Positions 1-11,461 of a stretch of 64,000 nucleotides of DNA are shown here, in pieces. Every line of letters begins with the position of its first letter. Within the stretch, counting starts at the first letter, position 1. The notes under the pieces are model-generated. The model saw only the letters and a program-made list of their open reading frames with translations, was not told the DNA's origin and searched no databases. The stretch comes from Dermatophagoides farinae (Eukaryota; Arthropoda; Arachnida; Sarcoptiformes; Pyroglyphidae): assembly GCF_024713945.1 (NCBI RefSeq), contig NC_134685.1:372001-436000 (forward strand), given 5' to 3'. Position numbers and translations under genes: made by a program.

Positions 1-3000
1 TGTAAATTATCTGGCTTGTTTAGTGTGTGTGTGTGTCTATCATCAACGGCAAACGAATTTCTCTTGGTCATTATAATGAGACGAAGAGAGAGACAATCAT
101 CATCATCATCATCGAATTGAATTGAATGAAAGTAAAATTTGGTCAAATCTCTGGTTTCACTTTTGTTTTTTTTTTTGTGTGTGTACCCACCACCACCATC
201 ATCAATTGACTGTGGTAATTCGATTTATTTTTATAAAACTAAAGAAAAAAAAATGCCTTCGAAGTTCATTTATTGAATGTTTTTTTTTCGTTTGTTTGTT
301 TGTTTTTTTTGTCCGATTTATACTGGATGATGAATTATTGATTAGTAATGAAAAATTCTTTTATTTCGATTGTTTCGATTGTTCATTCTGATTCATCTGG
401 TTCATTTGGTTCACATGATTTGCTTGTTAGTAATCTAATATCTTCTATCTATCGAGGGAAAAAATACAAACAAACATGCAGTGTCCAGTGTCCAGTAATC
501 CGAGAATATTCTGATATATTATTCTGATTATGGCTAATTACATGGTGGTGATTCAACAATTTTTTTTCTTCCTAGCCAAATAAAAAAAATTGATAAATAT
601 CGAAATCAAAAAACGAAAAAAATTTTCGTGAGAATCAACCAATTGAACAACAGAACAAAAACAAGAAGCTAAACAACAACAAATTGACGATAAACAATAC
701 ACACATGTACACATCAAAACAGACAAATCAAATTGAAAAAAAATAACCGATCCATATCTCTCTTTATCCAATATGATGATCATCATCATTGTTGTTGTTG
801 TTGTTGTTGTTCTCTCAGCATGTGTGATCACTGATTTGAAAACAAAACAAAAAAAATTTCATCTTCATATACGAATGGATCCTGTCATAATCAAAAAAAA
901 AAAAAAAAAAAAAACACATGAAAACATTGCCAAAAAATTTCATCATCACATCATCCAATCGAATATTGATTTGGCCTGTCTAGTCTCTGGTTATAATCTC
1001 ATCATTATTGTTCATCTTCATCATCATTATCAATTTATTTTTGATTTTTTTTTCTTTTGCTTATGTGTATGTGGTTCACGTGTCCCGTTTTTTCAGGTTC
1101 TCTTGATTTACACTTGGCTTATTTTTACAACAATTCACTGTCGATGTGTGTGTGTGTGTATGTCAATTATTAATTCAAATTCATTGATAAATATAAATGA
1201 ATCACAATGAAATGCTGGAAAATGAACTAGATCACCCATTGTTTGTATGTGTGTGTGTGTGTCTGTGTGTGTCGATTGCTGCCTCTCTCTCTCTCTCTAA
1301 ATGTTAGATATGATCTCTATCTCTAGATTTTTAAATTGAATTCGATTCAATTGAATTTGATTGAAATGAATGAAACGAAACAAACAAAAATACAATCGAT
1401 TGATGTGTGTCTGTGTGTCTCTGTGTGTGTGTGTGTGTGTGTGAAAAAAAGTCAGATCCTAATCAAAAATAATTAGATTGTACATACATAACCCTGGTGT
1501 TGTCGTTGTTGTTGTTGTTGTTGTTTGTATGTAGAAAACCAGGACAAAAGATTTCGAGATAGTGAGAGAGAAAAAATGGTACCAATCTCGTGTTGGCGGT
1601 CATCATCAATGGACTTTAGTTTATTTTTCCTTTTTTTACAAAACTAGATCAAGTGATTGATAATGATCCAGAAACACGCGCGCACACATCATTTCTGCGT
1701 GTATGCTAAAATCGTATCATTATTATTAATCAAATTACAATTAAGCATCAATTAAGAATTAATTGAATTCAATTCAATTTTCATCTATTTACCAATGGGA
1801 TCATTCAGTTATTCTTTGCTGGATCGATCATTATTATTATAACGAGAAATTTTTTTTCAAATTTTGAATCGTTTTTTTTTTTGGTTTGAATTCATTTGAA
1901 CGATAATGATGAAGAATTTCAGTGAAATGAAACATGTTTTCATTGAAATTTTGCCAATTTGATTCTAGTTAATTCACTGATACTGGTGATATGACAAAAA
2001 AAAAATTTAAATAATAATGATCGATCTAGCTGCTAGATTTTATAGAAAATTCTTGTTCATGCCAATGACACACACACACATACACCGATATATAACCAAT
2101 AATTAAATGATTTTTTTTTTGTTCTGTTCCATCATCAGAATCAATGATATATGATATATCTGGTATACTGAAATTCAAAAGACCGATCGATTCTTGAATT
2201 CAAAGAACAAAAATCAAGTGTTATAATTAATGATGATGATAGTGATGATAATAATTTTGGTTTTGTAGTTCTATATTAATGATGATGTAATTATAATCGA
2301 ATCTCGAATGGTCAATTTTTGGTGATTAATAATGTTGTTTCGGTAAAAGCTTTGATTATCGTTGAAACACACACACACACACACACACAAAAAACAAGCT
2401 ACCGAATGTCAAATTATTCGATTTGTAGTGATTATTATTACTATTGAAAATTGATTTGACCCTTCTCTCGATCAAATGATTTTTTTTCTTCATGGCCTCA
2501 ATTTTAATTAATGACCTCTCTTGCTCTCTCTGTCTCTGTCTCTGTGTGTATGAGATGTGATTTATCAACATGAAAAAACTAAAATGACATGACCCATTGC
2601 CATTTGTAAAAGATTAGCGTGGTTTTTTTTTGTACAAATGACGATGATAATTTTGTTTTGTTTCACATTCGGATAATGATGATCATTGATGAGGATGATT
2701 TGTTTTTTAGTTTAGTTTCGTTTCGTTTTGTTGTTTGTCGATGGCAACGCCCTACCCCAAACTAACAACACAAACACAGCAGGATAGATTTATGTTGAAA
2801 ATGACAAGCGGTAATTTTTTTCTTGTTGAATTGTCTGATTAGTTCGATCGATGATGTTTGTGTCAAAAAGCAATCGAATTAAGAAATTTTTTCCCTCAAC
2901 CCCAAATTTATTGTAAAAATTTGAAAAAAAATTTTAAAGACAGAAAACATTGACACATTGAAAAAAGATTCAAATTTTATCTGCGGTAGCGCCATCTATT

Positions 3001-3021
3001 ATCCACTATTGAACTATCGAT
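1..3021. other. Gene-free, microsatellite-rich flank
   Basis: No coding exon was recognised on either strand. The stretch carries many short GT/TG runs (near 22-36, 1145-1160, 1246-1274 and 1425-1442), GTT/AAC triplets (about 790-810 and 1500-1525), GAT/ATC triplets and poly-A/T tracts. Open frames here translate to low-complexity His, Val, Ile or Phe runs and are the by-product of these repeats. A minus-strand AATAAA lies at 2907-2912, about 110 bases past the ClpP stop, and is a plausible polyadenylation signal for that gene. GCGCCATCTATT at about 2989-3000 is noted separately. Confidence 0.7.
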
Positions 3022-3741
3022 TTATTTAGAATTTCCAGTTTCATCGTTCAAATTCGTTTGTGTATTGGACAATGGTTTCGATAGAATGTGATCAATTAAT
3101 CCCAATTCTTTGGCCTCTTCTGGATTTAGATATTTATCACGTTCCATATATGATTCAACGGTTGCTAAGTCTAAACCAGAATGTTTTGCATAAAGATTAT
3201 TGATTAATTTTTTCAATTTCAAAATTTCTTCTGCTTGAATTTGTATATCGGTTGCTTGGCCAGCTGCTTGTCCATGCGGTTGATGTATCATTATCCGGGA
3301 ATGTGGTAATGAATAACGCATATTCGCTGTGCCGGCTGTCAACAAAAGGCTAGCCATTGAACAGGCTTGACCAACACACCATGTTGCGATTGGTGGCAGA
3401 ATATATTGCATTGTATCATAGATAGCTAGTCCCGATGTAACAACACCACCTGGACTATTAATATACATATGAATGGGTTTTTTACTTGATTCTGATTGTA
3501 AAAATAATAACTGTGCTATAACCAACGACGATAACGTGTCATTGATTGGTCCCATCAGACAAATAATTCGTTCTTTCAATAATCGGGAATAAATATCATA
3601 TGAACGTTCACCACGACCTGTTTGTTCAACAACAATCGGTATTAGATTAAGATGACGTTTCTGTAATAGATTAAGATTTGAAACCATCGAAATATTTGTA
3701 GTTCGAGTTGTTAGAATGCGGAATAAAGAATTTAGAATCAT
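3022..3741 (-). CDS. CLPP: Mitochondrial ATP-dependent Clp protease proteolytic subunit
   Basis: Single-exon gene encoding 239 residues. ClpP is the serine peptidase that forms a double heptameric barrel with the ClpX unfoldase and degrades proteins in the mitochondrial matrix. The first 30 or so residues are basic and free of acidic residues, as in a mitochondrial presequence. The mature part starts at about '[20 protein letters not shown]', the usual ClpP start. The catalytic Ser lies in '[10 protein letters not shown]', the His in 'RIMIHQPHG', and the Asp in '[20 protein letters not shown]'. Length is close to other animal ClpP proteins (about 240-280 residues). It is divergent from SART1 with 195 bases between the starts, so the two probably share a promoter region. 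Family assignment is secure. Confidence 0.96.
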   Translation of the reverse strand: MILNSLFRILTTRTTNISMVSNLNLLQKRHLNLIPIVVEQTGRGERSYDIYSRLLKERIICLMGPINDTLSSLVIAQLLFLQSESSKKPIHMYINSPGGVVTSGLAIYDTMQYILPPIATWCVGQACSMASLLLTAGTANMRYSLPHSRIMIHQPHGQAAGQATDIQIQAEEILKLKKLINNLYAKHSGLDLATVESYMERDKYLNPEEAKELGLIDHILSKPLSNTQTNLNDETGNSK

Positions 3742-3936
3742 TGTTGTTGTTAATGTTGTTGTTGTCGTTGATGAAAATTTTTAAACAATGAATTTTTTCA
3801 TTCGAATCTGAATCACATGGCAATCTAATTGATACGTTCTCTATGAACAGGTTGATTCGAAGAAAATTTATTTTTTCTCATTTTTTCTGTTATGATGAAA
3901 TAAAATTTGTTGGTTTTTTAATCAAATGAAAAAAAA

Positions 3937-6254
3937 ATGTCCGATTCCAAAGAAGTTTTTGTGAAAACCGAAAATATCAAAGAAAAATTGGAACGTGAAA
4001 AAATTCGTGAACGTTTAGAAACACAACGTGAAAAACGAAGATTATTGGAAAAATTTCGTAAAGCCAAAACCATTGATGATGATGAAAATAAAAGCGACAA
4101 TGAAGAAGATGCAGCTGAATGGTATCAACGCACTAAACATCAACATCAGAAACGAATATCGAAACAGGTAACGACCGATGATAATAATGATGGTGAACCA
4201 TCATCAAGTAAACGATCAAAAATAATTGATAAACATCATCGTTATACATCATCCGATCTAAAAGGTTTAGCCATTGGCCATAAAGCTGATTCTATACAAG
4301 AAGGAAAACAAATTGTTCTAACATTACGAGATAAAGATGTCTTGGATGAACAGGAAGATGTATTGGAAAATGTAAATATTGTTGATGATGAACGTGCAGC
4401 GAAAAATGTCGATAATAGAAAAAAACGACCAGAATACCGGCCATATGATGATGATGAATTTGACATGCAACAAGAACAATTTCTGGCTAGTAAAAAACAA
4501 TCATTACTTGGAAAATATGATGAAGAAATTGATGGACCAAAAAATGAAATGTTTCGTATTGGATCCACAATAAATACTCGAAATAATCAACTTGGTTCAT
4601 TCAAAATGGATGCCGATACTTCTACGACAACAACAACGACAACGGGTAGTAATGGAAAAATTTCCATTAAATTGGAATGATCTTAAAATTGCAAATGAAT
4701 ATTATACAGCCGAAGAAATGGCTGTAAAATTTAAGAAACCATCAAAGAAAAAAGCAGCAAAAAATCTACGACAAAAACAACAACCATTAACAACGAATCA
4801 TCATCAAATGCCTGATGTTGAAATTGAACCACCACGTTCGAAAAGATCACGTCGAACCAATGTGAATGATTCGATAAATGAAAAGAAAAAAATTGCATTA
4901 AATATCGATAGTATCGCCGATAATAATGATGATGATCTTATTGGACCGGATGAAGATCTTTCCGGTATTGTTATCGATGATGAAGCGGAAAATGAATTAC
5001 AATCAGTATTGCAAAAAGCACGAAAAATTAAATTGAAAGAAACAATATCTGATCCAGCATTGGCTGTTGTAAAATTGGTAGAAATGGTTAAACGTGAAAT
5101 AAAACCCGAAGAAGATGATAATACGAACCACTCATCAATGGATAATGATTATGATGGTAATGATAAAATCATTTTAAATGCAACAGCTGAATTTTGTCGA
5201 AATCTTGGTGAATATTCTGGAACACAAATGGAAATGTACAATCGTCGTACAATGATCGATGATGATGATGATCACGATAATGACGATAATGATGGTGGTG
5301 ATGAAAAACCTGCCACTATAGTACAGGAAAAAACTGTCATCAATAATGATGAAAATTCAAATGATGAAGATGATGATGATTTTAAATTTCCAAATAATTG
5401 GAATGAAGTTGATATGAAAACCGAAGATAATGGTGGTAATACATCCGATGATGATGATAATGATGATAAACCATACGATGCTGATGATGGTGATAAAAAT
5501 TCAAAAATTCATCAGCCAATTTTAGAAGAAGAACCAGATGTTAGTAAAGGTATTGCCGGTGCCTTGAAATTGGCAATGACCAAAGGTTATCTGGACAAAG
5601 AAACATCAAAATCATTTGGAGCAACCCGAGCCACATCAATCATACAAGCACAATCATATACGATTGAAGAAAAATTCTAGTAAGTTTTTTTTATGGAAAA
5701 ATTATTGAATTTTTTTTTTCTAAAAATCTATTTTTCTCTCTCACCAAAAAAAAAAAACAGTGATGATGATCGACTTGGACGTCGTGATCGATATTCTGGT
5801 GCTATGCAAGAATTTCGTGAAAAAGATGGTTATAATCCAGATTTTAAACTAGATTATGTGGATGAAAAAGGTCGAATGATGAATCAAAAAGAAGCGTTCC
5901 GTTATCTTTCGCATAAATTTCATGGTAAAGGACCAGGAAAGAATAAAATTGATAAACGAATGAAAAAAATGGAACAAGAAAGTGTATGTTTATATTTAAT
6001 GAATTTTATCAAATCAAATGAAATGAAATTAATTGATGATGAAAAAAATTTTCACTTTTTTTCTTTCTTTGTATACACAGAAATTACGTCAAATGAGCTC
6101 AACAGATACACCATTGAATACGGTAAAATTACTACAAGATAAACAAAAAGAATTACAAAAACCATATATTGTTCTTACTGGTGGTGGTCAACAACAACAA
6201 CAACATAAATCATCTACATCCACATCATCATCGACACAAATATCAAAAAAATGA
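3937..6254 (+). CDS. SART1: U4/U6.U5 tri-snRNP protein SART1 (Snu66)
   Basis: SART1/Snu66 is a nuclear tri-snRNP protein needed for spliceosome activation. Three coding segments: 3937-5679, 5761-5983 and 6081-6254, with introns of 81 and 97 nt. Family landmarks in order: an N-terminal '[20 protein letters not shown]' coiled segment, 'DLKGLAIGH', '[20 protein letters not shown]', '[10 protein letters not shown]', '[12 protein letters not shown]', '[16 protein letters not shown]', '[19 protein letters not shown]', and the C-terminal 'PYIVLTGGG'. Acidic, Asp-rich stretches fill the middle. The frame shifts by one base near 4645-4680: upstream runs into a stop at 4678-4680 while the conserved sequence continues one frame over. 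No GT-AG intron fits without deleting the conserved 'EYYTAEEM' part. Removing one base (for example in the A5 run at 4653-4657) gives a 712-residue protein. This is probably an assembly error. Confidence 0.93.
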
Positions 6255-6343
6255 TAATTTTTTTCTCTCTCAATAAAACACAAAAAATATTTGAATGAAA
6301 TACGATCATTTGTTGTTCAAGTTGTTGTTGTTTTTTTTTGTTA

Positions 6344-8162
6344 TTAATCTGAATCTGAACCAAAAATTTGCTTTGTTCGTTGTCGTCGATCATCATCGCT
6401 GTCACTATCACTACTTACACCGCTACCACCATCATTATCACTATCAGAATTGTCACTTGATTCAACAGATGAATCAGCTGAACTAGCTGCACGTGATTCC
6501 TGTTGTTGTTGTTGTTTTTTCTTTTGCAAATCTTTTTCCTTTGGTGATGATGGTTTTTGTTGTTTACGATTTTCATTATCCGATTCATCACTTGATTCAG
6601 ATGATGATTCGGAAGATGAAGCAGCTGATGAAGATGCCGATGACGACGACGATGATGATGATTGAGCTGATTCTTCATCATCACTTTCATTACGATTCTT
6701 TTTATTTCGAGATTTTCGTTTATGTCCACCATCATCGTCTTCATCTTCATCTTCTTCATCCATTTCTTGATCTTGTTGCTGCTGTTCTGATTGTTGCTGA
6801 TCATCATTATCATCATCTTCATTATATTCCATCATCTCAGATTTAGTTGCAGCTGCTGCAGCCGCTGCCGCAGCTTCATCTTCTTCTTGTGGTGGTTCCA
6901 ACTGGGTCATACGTATTTCTTGAATTTTATATTCTTGTTCATTCAATTGTCGATGTTTTACGACTAATTTTGAATTAGTTGCCGTATGTTTTACACGTCG
7001 TTTACTAAGTTTTACACGTGTTTCCAATTCATTGTAACAAACAGCATCATCACGCCAAACGAAAAAATAATTTTCTTCATAACCTTTCGTTGCTTTATTC
7101 TTGACATTCCAATTATATTCACGTGCCATGCTGTATTCGTAGTCTTCATTTTCGGTATAATCACGACCTTCAAGTTCATCGATTTTGCGTTTATTCATTG
7201 AATCTTCGGTAGGTAGAAAATAGGCAACAAATTGTTCACCACTTTCATCCATTACACCACGTATCATAGCTTGTGACATTTCTTTTTCTTTTTCTGATGG
7301 TGCAGGATCAGCATCGAACATAACTTGTGCAAATGGATATTTCCATAATTCAAAATCTGGAAACACTGGCCATGTTTTCACTGGTTTCAGACCCGGTTTA
7401 CCTGGATGTGATAGAATTGGTTTCTTAGCTGATTCAAATGTTTTATTGATGGCAGCAATTTGACTATCACGATCCAGATAGAAATTTTCATCACGCATTC
7501 GTTTACGAACACCAAAACCGACTCTATTTATCGAGCAGGAAGAAAATTGTAAATATTTTCAATAATCCTTAATTTGTTACTTACTTTGTTTCAGTTTTAT
7601 CACTACTTGCACCATATCGATTGAATTCCGTAGAGATATATTCAGTTTTTTTCAACCAAGTAATGGCACGATTATGACAACGTGAACGTTTCGTATCTTG
7701 TGGTGCGGCAATTTCATCTTCAAGAAGTTTTTCATCTTCTTCGGCTAATCGTAGATTTTTATATTCATCAATTTCATATGTTTCTGGATTAATAAGATCA
7801 ATGGTGACCCCAAGATCTTGTTCAGTGAGCAGATCATGTTTATAATTTTTCTCCAATGATGTTTGTTTATATTCAACAAATCTAAATGAAATTTCGAGCC
7901 CTGAATTAGGAATAAATTCAAATCGCGAGAAAAAAAAATCTTACCTATTCGTATCAAATGGATAGACAATGAATTTCGGATCGAATGGTATATCTGGTAA
8001 TGAATTACTGTATTTAACTTTACAGAATAATTCTGGACGTCGTTCAATTGGTTTTTTTGTAGCCGTCGTCGTTGTTGTTGTTGTTAACGACGATCTATCC
8101 GATGTTGTTTGTGATGCTGTCTTATTACCGTTTGTAGCTGGAATCTGTACCACTGGAGCCAT
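6344..8162 (-). CDS. PAF1: RNA polymerase II-associated factor 1 (PAF1 complex)
   Basis: PAF1 is the scaffold of the PAF1 complex, which travels with elongating Pol II and promotes histone H2B ubiquitylation and H3K4 methylation. Three exons on the minus strand: 8162-7945, 7881-7585 and 7523-6344, with in-phase GT-AG introns, giving 564 residues. Diagnostic stretches are '[20 protein letters not shown]', '[20 protein letters not shown]', '[12 protein letters not shown]', '[14 protein letters not shown]', '[20 protein letters not shown]', '[20 protein letters not shown]' and '[13 protein letters not shown]'. The last 170 residues are Ser/Asp/Glu/Gln-rich with an Ala run, and end in the typical acidic-serine 'IFGSDSD'. 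The start MAPVV was chosen because it matches the family N-terminus; upstream in-frame Met codons are not conserved. It converges on SART1 with 89 bases between stops and is divergent from PPP2R3C with 198 bases between starts. Confidence 0.97.
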
Positions 8163-8360
8163 TGTTTTATCAAGTTGATTTTTTTTCAAAAAAAAACAAT
8201 TCAACAACAAATAACTCGATTGTGATCGATGCATCAAATCATCAAGAATCATATTGATTCCATTCGATGTATATCCATTCATAAAGGACGTGTTTGACTC
8301 TTAAAGAATCCAATTTGACAATTGTTGCACCAATAATTATTCACATTTTCACGATAAAAA

Positions 8361-10279
8361 ATGGATCCATTTCATTTTACTGAAATTCCCGAATTTTATC
8401 ATAATCGAAATGGAAACGATAATGTTATCTGTGCAAAATTAAGAGAGCAAGCAAGGTATCAAAAATCAATCAAAGTGGCGAATTTTTATGACGAAAAATT
8501 TTTTCTCTAGATTTTTATTCCTAAATCGATTGAGTAAAGAAACAATTCAGAATGAAGAATTACAGGTAAGTGTTTGTTTCTTTTTCCAGAGAATCTAATC
8601 TAATTTCATTTCATTTTATTTTTTAAATATTCTGACTAGCAATTATGGTTATTGTTGGAGAAAAATGTCCATACATTATCCAATGAAATGAACGATGACC
8701 AGAAGATTAATTATCTGGAATTTCAACAAATTCGTCAACAATTGAATCCAGATTCAAAATTAAAAAAATATTTTAGCGCAACAATTTTCACTCAATTACT
8801 TTCTGAACATCAATCATTATCATCATCATCCTTATCATCGATTCAATCAACGGGTGGAAAGATATCGATACTGACATTTTTTCGTTATGTAATGCGTAAA
8901 ATTTGGTTACAACAAGCACGTGTATCGCTTTCATTTTGGGATTCATCCGCTAACGGTTATCTAACCAGATTGGTATGATGATGATGATGTTTTTTTTTGA
9001 TTTTTCAAATTTCAATTAATTTTTCACAATCATCAGGATCTAGAAAATTATATTCGCCAATTGATTCCAACATTGACCAAGGTTTGAAAAACTTTTGATT
9101 TTCTCACTTGACCAGTTTGTTTGTTTGTTTTATTTCCTATCAAATAGCTGAACAATATGGATAAATCCTATTATCCATTCTATATTTGTGTGGCAACAAG
9201 AAAATTTTTCTTCATTCTTGATCCACATAAACATAATCGTATACGAATAATTGATGTATTATTTTCCGGACTACTTGATGATTTATTGGAACTTCGTAAT
9301 AATGGTGATGGTTATGATCACAATGATTCGAATAATCATCAACCACATCACCATCAGCAACAACAGCAACAGACAACAAACACCGGAAATCGAAATCAAT
9401 CAATTATCGATAATTTTAATTGGTTTTCCGCAGCCAACACCATTCGATTGTATAACATGTATATTGAGTATGTAAAATTTTTGATCTAATTTTTTATTTC
9501 TCATCGCGATTTTTCATGGGAGGAAAAAAACTAAATAATTTACGGCCAATAAAAAAAATGATGGACTCCCAATGTTGAACTGGATTTTGATTTTTCATTT
9601 TTTTTTATCACTTTTTCTTCTAGCCTCGACGATGATCATAATGGTATGATATCGAAATTGGAATTGCGAAAATTTGGCAATTTCAATGAATTGTTTGTCG
9701 AACAATTGTTTGATGTTTGTATGACTTATAACAAAGAAATTGTATGTTTAACTTTTTTTTCGATTGATTCTGGAATTTAATTTTTTTTCCATTGATTCTT
9801 TATGACAATTCAAGGATTTCAAAACATTTATCGATATAATTCTGGCCCTAGAGAATCGTAAAGAAATTCAATCACAGCATTTTTTCTTCACTATTCTTGA
9901 TATTAATCATTGCCATTATTTGGATGATTATGTTTTAAGATATTTTTTCAAAGCAATCGAAAATCAAATGCGACGACAAGGACAGGAACCGATTCGATTC
10001 GATGATTTTAGCAATGAAATCTATGATATGATCAGGCCACAAAAACATTCGAGAAGAATCTATTTTGATGATCTTGTTGCCAGGTTGTTTTCACTAATCA
10101 ACATTTTGATTGTTTCTAATGGTTTTTAATTTTCATTTTTTTTGTATAGTGGTCACGCCGATACAATCATCAGTATATTGATCGATTTCAATGGATTCTA
10201 TGCATATGAAAATCGTGATTCAAACATTCGATTACGAAATGCAAACAATCGACCAATGTCACCGATGCTAAATTCTTGA
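8361..10279 (+). CDS. PPP2R3C: PP2A regulatory subunit B'' gamma (G5PR)
   Basis: EF-hand-containing B'' regulatory subunit that targets protein phosphatase 2A; in vertebrates it is nuclear and centrosomal. Eight exons: 8361-8455, 8511-8565, 8640-8972, 9037-9081, 9148-9467, 9624-9741, 9815-10083 and 10150-10279, all with in-phase GT-AG introns of 55-156 nt. The product is 454 residues, against 453 in human. Landmarks are 'RKFFFILDPHKHNRIRIIDV' followed by 'LLDDLLELR', then 'NWFSAANTIRLY', a loop 'DLDDDHNGMISKLEL' that keeps EF-hand acidic positions, 'LALENRKE', 'EIYDMIRPQ', and 'ILIDFNGFYAYENRD' near the C-terminus. A Gln/His/Asn-rich insert (about residues 225-245) is lineage-specific. An AATAAA about 70 bases past the stop could serve polyadenylation. 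Confidence 0.95.
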
Positions 10280-11461
10280 TAAATAATCATTTGTGTTCAA
10301 ATATCAATCAATTTTGTAATTAATTTATAAACTATTTTTTTAAAAAATCAATAAAAAAAAATTCAAAAAAAGAATACCTGAGAAATTTTTCAAAAATATG
10401 ATGTTAAGAAAGATATTTCCCTAGAATTTTTTTTTTTTGGCATTCGAATGTTTGTTGTTATAATCAGCAGGTGATCAACACTTCCTTTCACTGTGTGTCT
10501 GTGTTTATCGACGTATTTGCTATGACCTTATGTTTTTTTTGTGGATAATGGATAAAGGAAATGAAAATTTGGATTTTTACGACAATCTATATTTTTAAAT
10601 ATGTTGGCCAAAAAAAAAAAAAAAAAATGAAGAATGATAATGTCATCTCTTTGGATTTCATTCCATCTGTTGATAAAGTAAATATACAGTATTTAAATGT
10701 TTTTTCCCATCACCACCACCAATTTTATTTTGATTTATCTCTTTCATATATTTGTTCCCTTGCTCCCAATTTCCAGACTATTGTGTGTCTGCTTGATGTG
10801 TATACGTGACATTTTTATGACATATTGGTAATGATCACGATGTGACGGACTGGCTGATCTATAACAATATATATTTATTGTTATTATGGTCATTCATCAT
10901 TAATCTCATCAATTGACAAGTGATAATAGCTATGGAAGAAGAAAACCTTTTATTATCCTTTACATCACCAACATCATCATTATCACATCAATAAGAAACA
11001 TCGACTGGTGGTGGTAAACCCCAATCATTTATATGCACACAAAAAAAAAATTTATGATCATAGTGACAATGGAATGAAAACGACAATGATGAGTATTTTT
11101 TTTTTTAAAGAAAATTTGTTTTCCTCAAAAAAAAATGAATCCATTTAAATTTTCCAGCAAAACCTCTCACTAACACACACATTTTACATCAACAACCATA
11201 TCCGATGTGGATAATTTATTTGATTCGTCGGTCATTGAATAATGTTCATTTATTCAAATCATGTGTTTGTGTATGCGTGTTGATTAAAACTTGTCAATCA
11301 TAATCATCATCAGTATATATTGTTTTGATGACTGGCTTATAAACATCATCATCATTATAGTCATCATAAGATTAAAAATAATAAAATAAACAATCAACAA
11401 ACGAAACAATAAAGAAAAAAAATTCAAAATCAATCCGATAAACAAATCAATTGATGAAAAA
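10280..11461. other. Intergenic spacer
   Basis: No gene was recognised. The stretch holds poly-A/T runs, short CA/GT repeats and ATC triplets. It contains the 3' end signals of PPP2R3C and presumably the promoter and 5' leader of the downstream prolyl endopeptidase gene. No convincing TATA box or structured element stood out. Confidence 0.6.

Noticed and set aside
122-1210. Open frames of 89-145 codons on both strands
   Set aside because: They consist of Phe, His, Val, Ile or Lys runs produced by GAT, GTT and poly-T repeats and show no family motif or splice structure.
4645-4710. A 64-nt GT...AG intron in SART1 that would explain the frame change
   Set aside because: It would remove the conserved segment before 'TAEEM' that matches SART1 in other animals, so a one-base error is more likely.
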